In this document: in pieces, positions 17,942-28,754 of the stretch
Layout: every line of letters starts with the position of its first letter
How positions within the stretch are numbered: position 1 is the first letter of the stretch
The notes under the pieces: generated by a model
Databases searched by the model: none
Seen by the model: the letters and a program-made list of their open reading frames with translations, nothing else
What the model was told of the DNA's origin: nothing
Made by a program: the position numbers and the translations under genes
NCBI GenBank assembly: GCA_026874595.1
Contig: JAPPUL010000082.1
Location: 498,001-562,000, forward strand
DNA: 64,000 nt
Origin: Sipunculus nudus
Taxonomy: Eukaryota; Annelida; Sipuncula; Golfingiida; Sipunculidae
Direction of reading: 5' to 3'

Positions 17942-19747
17942 TTAGTCGATATTTATATGCTTTGCAGTATTAAATCTTCTATCCTCGCCAAAAGCAGTAG
18001 AACTAATTTTTAGAATGTAGCCGGATTTAAAGCGTTTGTGTTCGTTAATATCAATTAGTTTATTATAGTAAGTTATGTCTTTGTTGGACATTATGGCAGA
18101 GAGTTTTTTAGAAGCAATTAATTCCTGTAAAGAGAGTTTATCTTCGATTTTTAGTTTAACAAGCAAATCAAGCTTAGAGTAGTCAAAAGGGTCAATTTGG
18201 TTAGGAGCAAGTTCGGCGGAAGGCGTTCGAGATATAATAGAGGGTGGGATTAGTTTTTGCTTAAATTTATTGTTAATAAAGTTAGCAAGTTTGTAGACCT
18301 GATATTTGTAAAGGTCCCCGATTATGAGGATATCAGCCTGCAGGTCGCCGCAGATGGTAGCATATCCGAGTGCAAGTTCAGTTTTATTGCTGGTTCCGGA
18401 AACAAGACGATCTTGTTCATTAGCAACAGCACGTAAAATGCTCATTCTATCAATGGCCTGCATATTTTCAAAGACGATATTTTTAGAAGGCAGGCCAAAA
18501 GCATCGTAATAGCGAGCATATTTCTCAGGCAAAACGCCTTTCCAAGAATCTGTTTTATCAGAATGAGAGCGAGAGGAGGGAGGATTATTCTTTTTAGGAT
18601 TTTGGTATTCTAAAGGGATAATTTTATATTCGACATTAAAGTTCTTACATAGGGTAATAGCATCATTTAAGGAGTCATTACTTGAGTACCTAGAAGGGCT
18701 TATAATGGCCAAAACGTTCTTATTACCAATGGCCTTAACATCGATAGCAAGGGATAAAGCAGAGTCAATACCGCCCGAGACGCCGATTACGGACTTAGAG
18801 ATAAAACATTTTCTATGGTAATCTCGTTTACCAGTAACCAAAGCATTAAAAATGAGTTCATATTCATCTGGAATTTTATACATAGCTTTAGTAGCAACAC
18901 ATGACTCTAAATCAAATGAAGCAAGAGTCAAATCATCCTGAAAGCCTTTAGCCAAAGAGAATAAGCTACCATTTTTATCAAACATCATGCTATGTCCGTC
19001 AAAAATAATTTTGTCATTGCCGCCCCACATATTAACGTAGAAAATGGGGGTGGAGTATTTTGCAGCTTGAGCAGCAAGGAAGTTTTTTCTGTTATTAAGC
19101 TTTTGGATTTCGAAAGGGGAAGCATTAATAACGAAGAGCAAGTCAATATTTTGTTTTTTAAGCTGCTTAATAGGAGAGTGAGGATATATGGGATGTTTTT
19201 TAAAGTCATGCCAAATGTCCTCACAAACGAGAATACCGATGCGTAAAAGATTATTAGAGTTTAGCGGGATGTTGAAAGAGGAAGCTTTCTTAGCGGGGAT
19301 AAAATATCTAAAGTCGTCAAAGATGCCATAATTTGGCAAACAAAGCTTATCCCCGTACCCGATAATTTTACCATGGCTAAAAAGAGCAAAAGAGTTGTAT
19401 AATAGAGGTTTATGTAAGATATAGGATAGATTTTGTTTAGGGAGATTTTGTTTATAGATTTTGTTAAATTGAGCTTGTCTACAAAAGCCGATAATAACGG
19501 CATTAAAAGGGAGTGTAAAGGGAGCTATTTTATCGAGGGCTTTAATATTTGCATTAATAATAGAGTTATCAAAGAGTAGGTCCTGAGGGGGGTATCCGAT
19601 GATAGCCATTTCAGGGAATGCGATTATATTAACCTTTAGTTTTTGAGCTTTAATGAGAGTATTTATAATGATAGAGGTATTGCCTTTTATATCAGCAATG
19701 GTAGGATTTATTTGAGCAAGAGCAATATTTATAAACTTAGGCGACAT
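17942..19747 (-). CDS. nadE: Glutamine-dependent NAD+ synthetase
   Basis: 601 residues: an N-terminal nitrilase-type glutaminase domain (about 1-275) and a C-terminal N-type ATP pyrophosphatase domain. The glutaminase has glutamate in FPEMAIIGYP and the nucleophile in ILVCEDIW (about residue 174). The synthetase P-loop is GVSGGIDSA (about 322), with later SGTSNKTELALGY and ILIIGDLYKYQVY. It converts nicotinic acid adenine dinucleotide to NAD+ using glutamine-derived ammonia. The gene is transcribed against the neighbouring flaA and atp genes. Confidence 0.95.
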   Translation of the reverse strand: MSPKFINIALAQINPTIADIKGNTSIIINTLIKAQKLKVNIIAFPEMAIIGYPPQDLLFDNSIINANIKALDKIAPFTLPFNAVIIGFCRQAQFNKIYKQNLPKQNLSYILHKPLLYNSFALFSHGKIIGYGDKLCLPNYGIFDDFRYFIPAKKASSFNIPLNSNNLLRIGILVCEDIWHDFKKHPIYPHSPIKQLKKQNIDLLFVINASPFEIQKLNNRKNFLAAQAAKYSTPIFYVNMWGGNDKIIFDGHSMMFDKNGSLFSLAKGFQDDLTLASFDLESCVATKAMYKIPDEYELIFNALVTGKRDYHRKCFISKSVIGVSGGIDSALSLAIDVKAIGNKNVLAIISPSRYSSNDSLNDAITLCKNFNVEYKIIPLEYQNPKKNNPPSSRSHSDKTDSWKGVLPEKYARYYDAFGLPSKNIVFENMQAIDRMSILRAVANEQDRLVSGTSNKTELALGYATICGDLQADILIIGDLYKYQVYKLANFINNKFKQKLIPPSIISRTPSAELAPNQIDPFDYSKLDLLVKLKIEDKLSLQELIASKKLSAIMSNKDITYYNKLIDINEHKRFKSGYILKISSTAFGEDRRFNTAKHINID

Positions 19748-19904
19748 AAAATATCCTTAATAAAAAAAAATAAAGATTAGTTTTAATAGTTTTTATTATA
19801 GAACTTTTAAATAGAACTTTTAAATTATAGTTGCGGGATAAAAAAGTAGAGCTTATGTTTTAATAAAGTAACAAATAAATAAAGTAACAAATAAAATAGA
19901 CTTT

Positions 19905-20156
19905 GTGGATAAAAAGGTTTGGATAAAAGGTTTGGATGGTTTATCTCTTGGGATACAATTTATTTTAATAGTAACGTTATTTACGCTTGGGGGCAATTAT
20001 TTAGACGGATTACATAGTAATAGATTTCCGATATTTTTGTTATTGATGCTGGTTATAGGGTTTTTTATAGGCTTATATATACTTTTAAAGGAGAGTAAAA
20101 GGTTTGCAAGACGACAGAAAAAGCGAGGAGGGAGTAAAGATGGGGGTATGGAGTAG
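19905..20156 (+). CDS. AtpZ/AtpI-type small membrane protein, first gene of the ATP synthase cluster
   Basis: 83 residues with a GTG start and no clear ribosome-binding site. Two transmembrane helices (LGIQFILIVTLFTLGGNYL and IFLLLMLVIGFFIGLYIL) are followed by a basic tail. This matches AtpZ (AtpI/gene 1 associated) proteins encoded ahead of atpI, which in other bacteria help assemble the c-ring or carry Mg2+. It overlaps the next gene by 17 bp. The spacer before it carries two tandem duplications (for example aataaagtaacaaat, twice, around 19863-19892). Confidence 0.68.
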   Translation: MDKKVWIKGLDGLSLGIQFILIVTLFTLGGNYLDGLHSNRFPIFLLLMLVIGFFIGLYILLKESKRFARRQKKRGGSKDGGME

Positions 20157-20376
20157 GGGTTTGGGGGTATATTTTGTTATAACGAGTTTGGTTTTAGTAT
20201 TTGGGGTATATATATTTTTGGTATTTTTGTTTGGCGGAGAATTTTGGGAATATAGAGGAGCATATGTAGTAGGCGGAGTGCTTAACTTTTTTATGTTTTT
20301 GATAAGCTTTTTCGCTCTTTTTGTTATACTTAGAAAGGTTGGAGGGGAGTCAAGAGGAGAGGGGCTTTTTTTTTAA
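20140..20376 (+). CDS. atpI: AtpI-like subunit, N-terminal half (frame broken at a T9 run)
   Basis: ATG at 20140 with a GAGGAGGGAG ribosome-binding site inside the preceding gene. 78 residues with two transmembrane helices, ending right after a run of nine T (20366-20374) at a TAA stop. A -1 shift on that run would continue as LIFYMSVIGRFLVFLIYIW and join the next reading frame, giving about 150 residues with four helices, the normal architecture of ATP synthase protein I. So this is either a genuine homopolymer indel, a sequencing error, or a gene expressed by slippage. Position between atpZ and atpB supports the identity. Confidence 0.6.
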   Translation: MGVWSRGLGVYFVITSLVLVFGVYIFLVFLFGGEFWEYRGAYVVGGVLNFFMFLISFFALFVILRKVGGESRGEGLFF

Positions 20377-20384
20377 TCTTTTAT

Positions 20385-20597
20385 ATGTCGGTGATAGGGA
20401 GATTTCTAGTATTTTTGATATATATATGGGTAGTATTTGCGACAGTAAAGGAAGAGGGGAAAGTCTATATGCTATCTTACTTGGCGTATTTTATGGTCTT
20501 GCTAAAGGTTGAGGTATTTTATATATATAAAGGATATAAGCAGGATAGAATAAGAGCAAGCGAGGGGCATGTAAATGGTTATTTTGAGAAATGGTAA
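20385..20597 (+). CDS. atpI: AtpI-like subunit, C-terminal half (shifted frame)
   Basis: 70 residues with two hydrophobic helices (VIGRFLVFLIYIWVVFA and LSYLAYFMVLLKVEVFYIY). The ATG at 20385 has no near ribosome-binding site; the only purine-rich stretch is about 20 bases away. The frame is open upstream to the T9 run, where it meets the end of the previous gene in the -1 frame. It is best read as the second half of the same atpI gene. Confidence 0.5.
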   Translation: MSVIGRFLVFLIYIWVVFATVKEEGKVYMLSYLAYFMVLLKVEVFYIYKGYKQDRIRASEGHVNGYFEKW

Positions 20598-20653
20598 TTG
20601 AGAACGATTGAGAGCGGTTATGATAATAAAATAGGAGAACAAAAGGGCGAGTA

Positions 20654-21463
20654 ATGATAGGAATAGGGGACCTGGTACCGAAGATGTCGGGCGGTGGATT
20701 AATGGAGATATTAAACCATCATATACTAGATTCGGAAGCACTAATAAAGCTAGTCATATTTGGACTAGACATATCAATAACAAAACATGTAATAATGATG
20801 TGGATAGTGTCTTTAGTGCTAATACTTTTGGTATTAGGCGTGGCTCGAATTTTGCGAAAAGACAAAGAAGGGATAGGGGGACGTCTTGCAATAATGGTTC
20901 AAATATTCTTAGAGTTCATAGACAAAGATATAGTGCGTAGTAATTTTCATGGTGAGAGTAAGAAGTGGCTACCGTTTTTCAGTACCCTATTTTTTTTTAT
21001 AATGTTTGCAAATTTATTTGGCTTAGTACCGGAATCTAGCACAATAACAGGCAACATAGCAGTAACGATGTCGTTATCGATAGTAACCTTTGTTTTAATA
21101 CAGCTAAACGGGATGTCGAAACAAGGGATATTTCATTATTGGATAAGTCTAGTACCTGGAGGGATGCCGAAAGTGCTTTGGCCGTTTATGTTTGTGATAG
21201 AGCTTGTGGGGCTTGTAACGAAGCCTTTTTCGTTGACGATACGGCTTTTTGCAAATATGATAGGAGGGCATATAATAATTTTGGTATTATTGTTTTTGGC
21301 AGCGGAGGCGGCTGGGGATTGGATACAGCTTTTTGTAGCTCCAGTTAGCGTACTTGCGTCTGTGGGAGTTAATTTACTTGAGATATTCATAGCATTATTA
21401 CAGGCCTATATATTTACCTTTTTGTCAGCAATATTCATATCCTCGGCAGCAGAGGGGCATTAG
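20654..21463 (+). CDS. atpB: ATP synthase F0 subunit a
   Basis: 269 residues, five to six membrane helices. The essential arginine of the proton channel is Arg197 in PFSLTIRLFANMIGGH, and the helix 5 glutamine is Gln250 in ALLQAYIFTFLSAIF; both are intact. It forms the half-channels beside the c-ring. In-frame ATGs at 20684 and 20702 are possible alternative starts; 20654 is used here. First core gene of the F1F0 operon. Confidence 0.95.
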   Translation: MIGIGDLVPKMSGGGLMEILNHHILDSEALIKLVIFGLDISITKHVIMMWIVSLVLILLVLGVARILRKDKEGIGGRLAIMVQIFLEFIDKDIVRSNFHGESKKWLPFFSTLFFFIMFANLFGLVPESSTITGNIAVTMSLSIVTFVLIQLNGMSKQGIFHYWISLVPGGMPKVLWPFMFVIELVGLVTKPFSLTIRLFANMIGGHIIILVLLFLAAEAAGDWIQLFVAPVSVLASVGVNLLEIFIALLQAYIFTFLSAIFISSAAEGH

Positions 21464-21543
21464 GAGGGGGGTTAATAAGAGGATTAGGAGAAGGTTTAAT
21501 GGATATGGTAATATGTGTTGAGACAGAAGTTGAAAAAAAATAA

Positions 21544-21798
<255 letters not shown>

Positions 21799-21881
21799 GG
21801 GAGAATTATGTATAAAGTTGGTGTTAGCGGTTATGGGAAGGGCACGATAAAAGGCAGGATGTAAAAAGCTAGGGTACAAAA

Positions 21882-22601
21882 ATGTATGAAGAAAAAGGAG
21901 TAAAGGGGAGAGTAAAGGGGATAAAGGTAGTTTTTTTATTTTTGATGCTTGTGGTTTTGGTGATGTATGGTGTAGTGGTAGCGTATGGGGCAGGGGATGG
22001 TGCTTTAGTGGGCAAGGGAGGGGCAAAGCTTGAAGAGGTATCAAATGGCGAGAAAGTGGGCGTAGAAGGTGCTGGTGGAGGTAAGGAGGAGAGGAGTTTT
22101 CTAGACATAGCGGGGAATGTAGTATTCTGGAATTTCGTAACATTTGGGATACTGGTATTAGTATTGGGTAAGTATGGCTGGAGGCCGATAATGGCGATAA
22201 TAGACGCAAGAGGAGAGAAGATAAAAGAGGAGTTAAAGAAGGCAGAAGAAGGGCTTTTAAAGAGCGAGAAGCTACTTGAGGAGCGGCAGGATCTTATAAG
22301 CAAAGCGTATAAAGAGGGGCAAGAGATATTGAGCAAGTCCCAAGAGACAGCAGAGAAGGCAGCAGAAGTGATAATTAAGAAAGCGGAAGGGCGTGCAGAG
22401 GCTCTGTTGGAGGGAGCAAGTAAAGAGATAGAGGATGCAAAGCAAACGGCATTAAAGGAGTTAAAGACAGAGGTAGGAAATATAAGTCTTGAGATAGCAA
22501 GCAAGGTGGTGGGGATGGAGCTTGACGATTTAAAACATAAGGAATTGATAGAGAAGATGTTAGAAGTGTATGGTGGTAATGGAGGGATAGGTAAAAAGTG
22601 A
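21882..22601 (+). CDS. atpF: ATP synthase F0 subunit b with extra N-terminal hydrophobic segment
   Basis: 239 residues, about 70 longer than usual. The normal b-subunit membrane helix is VVFWNFVTFGILVLVLGKYGW (about 78-98), followed by WRPIMAIIDARGEKIKEEL and a long coiled coil rich in Glu/Lys/Ala that reaches F1. Upstream is an additional signal-peptide-like helix (KVVFLFLMLVVLVMYGVVVA, about 15-34) and a Gly/Glu linker. Such extensions occur in some delta-proteobacterial-type b subunits; whether it is cleaved is unknown. Confidence 0.9.
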   Translation: MYEEKGVKGRVKGIKVVFLFLMLVVLVMYGVVVAYGAGDGALVGKGGAKLEEVSNGEKVGVEGAGGGKEERSFLDIAGNVVFWNFVTFGILVLVLGKYGWRPIMAIIDARGEKIKEELKKAEEGLLKSEKLLEERQDLISKAYKEGQEILSKSQETAEKAAEVIIKKAEGRAEALLEGASKEIEDAKQTALKELKTEVGNISLEIASKVVGMELDDLKHKELIEKMLEVYGGNGGIGKK

Positions 22602-22647
22602 TTTATTGTTAATGGTACGGGTTTAAAAGAGCTATTAAGGGATAGTT

Positions 22648-23268
22648 ATGCAAGGGAAATTAAAAGAAGAAGAGGCAAGGGTATACGGGAAATCATTATA
22701 CGAGGTAGTGGAGTTGGGGCTATGTACTGGGGAAGGAGGAGAAGGAGGAGAAGGAGGAGAAGGATTTGAGAAGAGATTTATCGAAGTGGGGGAAGATTTT
22801 GAAGAAGTATTAGGAGCTTTGGAGGCAGGGAGCAAGTTAGGATTGCTTTTTGAGATGCCAAGAATTAGAATAGCTGAGAAACAAAGGGTACTGGAGCGAG
22901 TATACGGTGGGCGTATAAGTGAGGAGATATTAAGTTTGTTGAAGGTGGTGGTATTGAATGGGGATATGGGTATACTTATGAGGATATATGAAGATTATAG
23001 GAAGCGAGTTGACAAACGAAATAATGTGTTACGGGGGGAGCTTAGGGTGGCAATAGGGCTTACGGAAGAGGAGGTGGATGTGATAGAGGGTGTAGTGAGC
23101 AAAGTAGAAGGTAAGCGAGTGTATCTGGAGGTAGAGGAGGACAAGGATTTATTGGGAGGATTCGTGCTTGAGCTTGAGGGGGTGCAGATAGACTTATCGG
23201 TGCGGGGCAGATTATTAAGGATACGAGATAAAATACAAGAAATACGGCTAGGAGGAGGAAAGGGTTGA
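22648..23268 (+). CDS. atpH: ATP synthase F1 subunit delta
   Basis: 206 residues. N-terminal helical domain starts with [14 protein letters not shown], and the C-terminal part has the family end [22 protein letters not shown] (compare the usual GG-ID-S-RG-L pattern). It links F1 alpha subunits to the b stalk. A 9 bp unit (gaaggagga) is repeated in tandem at 22732-22764, inserting [10 protein letters not shown] in frame into the N-terminal domain. The stop codon overlaps the atpA TTG start (TTGA). Confidence 0.9.
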   Translation: MQGKLKEEEARVYGKSLYEVVELGLCTGEGGEGGEGGEGFEKRFIEVGEDFEEVLGALEAGSKLGLLFEMPRIRIAEKQRVLERVYGGRISEEILSLLKVVVLNGDMGILMRIYEDYRKRVDKRNNVLRGELRVAIGLTEEEVDVIEGVVSKVEGKRVYLEVEEDKDLLGGFVLELEGVQIDLSVRGRLLRIRDKIQEIRLGGGKG

Positions 23269-24788
23269 AAATAAACGCACAAGAGATAAAAGAGCTTATA
23301 AAGCAAGAGATAAAGGGGTATGAAGATAAGCTTGAGGCGGAGGAGGTAGGGAGTGTAATGAGTGTAGGAGATGGGATAGCGCGGGTACATGGATTAAAGA
23401 AGGTGATGGCGGGGGAGATGGTAGAGTTTGAAAATGGAGTAGAGGGGCTTGCATTAAACCTAGAAGAGAATGCGGTAGGGGTTGTGGTATTGGGAGATTA
23501 TCTTGACATACGGGAAGGATATGTAGTAAAGCGTAAAAAAGAGCTTTTATCGATAAGAGTAGGGGAAGAGTTGATAGGGCGAGTGGTAATGCCGATGGGG
23601 GAAGCGCTGGATGGAAAGGGGGATCCTGGAGGCAAGCATAAGCGATTCATAGAGATAATAGCCCCTGGTATAGCAAAGAGGCAGCCGGTTAAAGTGCCCT
23701 TACAAACGGGTATAAAGGCAATAGATTCGATGATACCGATAGGGCGAGGGCAAAGGGAGTTAATAATAGGTGATAGACAGACAGGCAAAACAACAGTAGC
23801 AATAGATACAATAATAAATCAAAAAGGGACTGGGGTAATATGCGTGTACGTGGCGGTAGGACAAAGAGCCTCAACAGTAGCAGGGGTGGTTGAGAAATTA
23901 AAAGAACACGGAGCAATGGAACATACGATAGTGGTATCAACGCACGCAAGTGATCCGGCCCCTCTTTTGTACTTGGCTCCTTATGCGGGAACAACGATAG
24001 CAGAATATTTTATGTATGAACATGGCAAGGATACTTTGGTAATATATGATGATTTGTCTAAACATGCAAATGCGTACAGACAGTTATCGTTGTTATTAGA
24101 ACGTCCACCTGGACGAGAGGCTTATCCAGGAGATGTATTTTACTTACACTCAAGGCTGCTTGAACGAGCAGTAAAGTTGTCAGATGAGATGAAGGGGGGT
24201 TCCTTAACGGCGTTACCGATAATTGAGACACAAGAGGGCGAGGTATCAGCATATATACCAACTAATGTAATATCGATAACCGACGGACAAATATATCTAA
24301 CGCCGAAGTTATTTGCTTCTGGGATAAGGCCGGCAATAGATGTAGGGATATCAGTATCTAGAGTAGGAGGCAATGCACAAGTAAAAGGGATGAAGAAGGT
24401 AGCGGGATCCTTACGACTTGACATGGCACAATATCGGTCATTAGAAGCGTTTGCCCAACTTGGGACAGATTTGGATGCAGCAACCCAAAAGCAATTAGAT
24501 AGGGGAGCGCGGCTAGTTGAGATATTAAAACAAGATCAAAATGAGCCATTAGCAGTAGAGGAACAAATAGCGATAATATACGTAGGGACGAAAGGGTTTT
24601 TGGATAGAATACCTGTAGAGCAAGTAAGGGTTTTTGAGAAATCATTTTTGAGATATCTTAGAGATAACCAAGCGAACATATTGGAAAAGATAAGAGAAGA
24701 TAAAGAGATAAAGGATGAGGGTGGATTTGAGAAGGTGATACTGGAGTATGTAGAGCTATTTAAAAATGAGCATGGGCTTAGATCGTAG
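23265..24788 (+). CDS. atpA: ATP synthase F1 subunit alpha
   Basis: 507 residues. TTG start at 23265 overlapping the atpH stop, preceded by AGGAGGAAAGG. The regulatory nucleotide site has P-loop GDRQTGKT at 169-176, the arginine finger region is [13 protein letters not shown], and the C-terminal helical domain is complete. Forms the alpha3beta3 hexamer with AtpD. Confidence 0.97.
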   Translation: MKINAQEIKELIKQEIKGYEDKLEAEEVGSVMSVGDGIARVHGLKKVMAGEMVEFENGVEGLALNLEENAVGVVVLGDYLDIREGYVVKRKKELLSIRVGEELIGRVVMPMGEALDGKGDPGGKHKRFIEIIAPGIAKRQPVKVPLQTGIKAIDSMIPIGRGQRELIIGDRQTGKTTVAIDTIINQKGTGVICVYVAVGQRASTVAGVVEKLKEHGAMEHTIVVSTHASDPAPLLYLAPYAGTTIAEYFMYEHGKDTLVIYDDLSKHANAYRQLSLLLERPPGREAYPGDVFYLHSRLLERAVKLSDEMKGGSLTALPIIETQEGEVSAYIPTNVISITDGQIYLTPKLFASGIRPAIDVGISVSRVGGNAQVKGMKKVAGSLRLDMAQYRSLEAFAQLGTDLDAATQKQLDRGARLVEILKQDQNEPLAVEEQIAIIYVGTKGFLDRIPVEQVRVFEKSFLRYLRDNQANILEKIREDKEIKDEGGFEKVILEYVELFKNEHGLRS

Positions 24789-24872
24789 CAAGATGATAGT
24801 GTAGAAAAAAGGAAGGAGAGTGTAGGGCAGAGGAATAAAGAGTAAGAGTAATAAGGAAAAGAGTAAAAAAGG

Positions 24873-25814
24873 ATGGCAACATTACGGGAAGTCAAAGGGC
24901 GAATAAATGCAGTCAAAGACATAAAGAAGATAGCACAGACAATGGAGAAGATATCAACAGCGAAGATAAAGAAGAACGAGAAACGGCTAAAGGAGCTATC
25001 AAGCTATAAACAAGAGCTTTATAAAGTAACAGATAAACTATTAAAAGACATAAAGGCTTCAGGAGAAGAGCTAGAAAATAAACTACTTATGGGAGTGGGC
25101 GACAAAGGGAAGGAGCTGTTATTAATAGTAAGTTCAAACCGCGGGTTATGCGGAGCCTATAATCAAAATGTACTAAGTGCGGGACAGAAGGAATATAAAA
25201 GGCTTCTTTCAATGGGTAGAGAAATAATAAATTATATGCTAGGTAAGAAGGGAGTAAGTGCTTTTAAATATAGGAAGATACCGATAGAGAAGATGCTATT
25301 GGATATAGATGACAATGTAAGTTACGAGATAATAAGTAATCTTGGCGATGAAATATTAGATTTATACCTAAGAGGGGAGGTAAGCCGGGTAGTGCTAGTA
25401 TATACAAAGTACTATGGTTCCTCAAGGCAAAGGCCGGTTGTAGAGCAGCTGCTCCCGATGGGTGAGGAGATGGGGAAGGAGATGGGGAAGGAGATGGGGA
25501 AGGAGGGAGGAGCATCAGTTTCAAAAGATGATGGGGGCAAAGGTAGAATGCATGCAAATTATCTAAGCGAACCTTCTAAGGAAAAGCTTTTGAATAGCTT
25601 AGTGCCATTAAAAGCAAAGATAAAGCTTTACAATATGATACTAGAAACAAACTTATCCGAACAAGTATCGCGTCGAGTGGCAATGAAACAGGCATCGGAC
25701 TCAGCAAGCGAGATAATAAGGGATTTGTCGTTAGAGTACAATCGAGCAAGACAAAGTAAGATAACAAATGAGATAATAGAGATAGTAGGAGCAGCAAAGG
25801 CCTTGCACAGATAA
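24873..25814 (+). CDS. atpG: ATP synthase F1 subunit gamma
   Basis: 313 residues, slightly longer than typical. The N-terminal coiled-coil arm is VKGRINAVKDIKKIAQTMEKISTAKI and the C-terminal arm has LILETNLSEQVSRR-like and MKQASDSASEIIRDLSLEYNRARQSKITNEI sequences (the gamma signature). It is the rotating central shaft. A 12 bp unit gatggggaagga is tandemly repeated three times (25469-25504), inserting EMGK repeats into the globular domain. Confidence 0.95.
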   Translation: MATLREVKGRINAVKDIKKIAQTMEKISTAKIKKNEKRLKELSSYKQELYKVTDKLLKDIKASGEELENKLLMGVGDKGKELLLIVSSNRGLCGAYNQNVLSAGQKEYKRLLSMGREIINYMLGKKGVSAFKYRKIPIEKMLLDIDDNVSYEIISNLGDEILDLYLRGEVSRVVLVYTKYYGSSRQRPVVEQLLPMGEEMGKEMGKEMGKEGGASVSKDDGGKGRMHANYLSEPSKEKLLNSLVPLKAKIKLYNMILETNLSEQVSRRVAMKQASDSASEIIRDLSLEYNRARQSKITNEIIEIVGAAKALHR

Positions 25815-25917
25815 ATGGAAAGGAGTGGTAGATAAAGAATAAGGCAAATAGGAATGAAGAATAGAAATAAAGAAGAGAAATAAAAACGGATGTGAATATA
25901 TAAATGAAAAATAATAA

Positions 25918-27384
<1,467 letters not shown>

Positions 27385-27387
27385 AAA

Positions 27388-27419
27388 GTGTAGGTGTAAT
27401 AAAGTGTAGGTGTAATAAA
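27388..27419 (+). repeat. Short tandem repeat, 16 bp x 2
   Basis: Unit gtgtaggtgtaataaa occurs twice without mismatch between atpD and atpC. Confidence 0.85.
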
Positions 27420-27428
27420 GAAGGTCTT

Positions 27429-27689
27429 ATGAAATGTAGAATAGTATCTTTGGTGGGTCTTATATTAGAAGATGAGATATGGGGGGCAGTATGTCCTTCG
27501 GTTGAGGGTAGTGTAGGTATATTGGATAGACACGCACCATTTGTCTGTGAACTTAAAGCAGGTAAAGTGTCTTTGAAATATAAAGGAGGGGAGAGGAAAG
27601 AAGTAAAGATAGACGGAGGGTATGCAGAGGTGAGTGCTAATGAGCTTACAATACTTACGGGGACGGGAGAGGTTTTGAGTGGGGGCTAG
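27429..27689 (+). CDS. atpC: ATP synthase F1 subunit epsilon, beta-sandwich only
   Basis: 86 residues instead of the usual 130-140. It covers the N-terminal beta-sandwich (GSVGILDRHAPFVCELKAGKV, then IDGGYAEVSANELTILTG) and stops there, with no C-terminal alpha-hairpin. In other bacteria that hairpin inhibits ATP hydrolysis; short epsilon subunits are also known in Chlorobium. The stop codon is followed by non-coding repeats, with no continuation seen in another frame. Confidence 0.9.
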   Translation: MKCRIVSLVGLILEDEIWGAVCPSVEGSVGILDRHAPFVCELKAGKVSLKYKGGERKEVKIDGGYAEVSANELTILTGTGEVLSGG

Positions 27690-27726
27690 GTGGCTGTGGT
27701 ATGGCTTTTTAGAGTTTAAGTAATTG

Positions 27727-27762
27727 AGTTAATAAATAAGTTAATAAATAAGTTAATAAATA
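27727..27762 (+). repeat. Short tandem repeat, 12 bp x 3
   Basis: Three perfect copies of agttaataaata between atpC and the convergent dioxygenase gene, including that gene's stop codon (27753-27755). Confidence 0.85.
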
Positions 27763-28631
27763 TATGAAAGGTATCGGCTACGTTTAAATTTCCGCATAGA
27801 AGATGTATCATTGACGAAAGCCGAACGTTTGTGTAAGATGTTGTTACAAACGATTCCCTGCCCAGCCTTAAGGGTAAGAGAAACTACATAAGGGGAAGAG
27901 AGTAAGATTTCGTCAAGAGCGTGCAGAGCCTCAGAAAGTAAAGAAGATTGTTTCCAAGTGATATTAAGCTTACGTTTAGTAAATCTCATATGCAAAGTAT
28001 TTTGAATAATGGAGAAGACGGGAGTAGAAATAGCCTGTCGAATTATGGTATTGTGCTGATTTAGATTTGCAGGTATGGTCATAACATCGTTTTGCATAAG
28101 AACCTTAATAAAGTTTATGTTCTGCTGTCGAAGTAGGATGTAAGCGATCTCGTGGTCAAGTAATTTATTCTCGCCTCCCTGTATAGAAGGTTCCTCACAG
28201 TATAGAATAATTGATCTGACAGGATTTTGGTTGTAGTAGCCGTCGGTGTGCCAATTTATGGCTCTATCGGTGTATGGGATATAAGTTTTATCGGAACAGT
28301 TTTTCTTAGAATTCTTTTTAAGAGGAACATGTTGAATAGAAGATATGCCGGAGTTATTTTGAACAGAGAAGTCAATGGAGTGTAGGTTTAGGGAGTTTTC
28401 CAAAGAGCTAATAACGTCATGAGGAGAATGAGTTGAATTAAAAAGAGCAAAGTTATAAGAACGAATTAGTTTAAGTATTTGGTTTTTGTATAGATAGGGG
28501 GAGTGATGGGGTTTAATATCTACGAAGAGTTTTTGTAGATTGAGAGGATAAGCGTCGAGTTTTCTTTTTGCAAAAGCATTAAAGTCTGCAAACGAGGTAG
28601 CATCCGGGTTAAAGGTAGTACTAGAGTGCAT
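27753..28631 (-). CDS. TauD/TfdA-family Fe(II)/2-oxoglutarate-dependent oxygenase
   Basis: 292 residues. The iron-binding HXD pair is in INWHTDGYY (about residue 125) and the distal His in CNNILHKRSAF (about 265), with the 2-oxoglutarate-binding Arg nearby in FKRSRYLSYIY. The EPSIQGGENKLLDHE segment is typical of the TauD/clavaminate-synthase group. These enzymes hydroxylate small organic substrates; the substrate is not predictable. The gene is monocistronic, opposed to the surrounding plus-strand genes. Confidence 0.78.
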   Translation of the reverse strand: MHSSTTFNPDATSFADFNAFAKRKLDAYPLNLQKLFVDIKPHHSPYLYKNQILKLIRSYNFALFNSTHSPHDVISSLENSLNLHSIDFSVQNNSGISSIQHVPLKKNSKKNCSDKTYIPYTDRAINWHTDGYYNQNPVRSIILYCEEPSIQGGENKLLDHEIAYILLRQQNINFIKVLMQNDVMTIPANLNQHNTIIRQAISTPVFSIIQNTLHMRFTKRKLNITWKQSSLLSEALHALDEILLSSPYVVSLTLKAGQGIVCNNILHKRSAFVNDTSSMRKFKRSRYLSYIY

Positions 28632-28713
28632 AAAAAGGACCAGCTAAACAAAATAGTCTTGTTCTTTAAAAGAATAAAGAAGATAGCAAAAACCAGATGC
28701 TATAAATATAGTA

Positions 28714-28746
28714 AGAAAGTAAAAAGAAAGTAAAAAGAAAGTAAAA
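28714..28746 (+). repeat. Short tandem repeat, 11 bp x 3
   Basis: Three perfect copies of agaaagtaaaa directly before the start of the RND/MMPL gene. Confidence 0.85.
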
Positions 28747-28754
28747 ATGAGAGG

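Noticed and set aside
20321-20512. 63-residue frame crossing the T9 run
   Set aside because: Not hydrophobic and lacks similarity; the -1 frame gives a good AtpI continuation.
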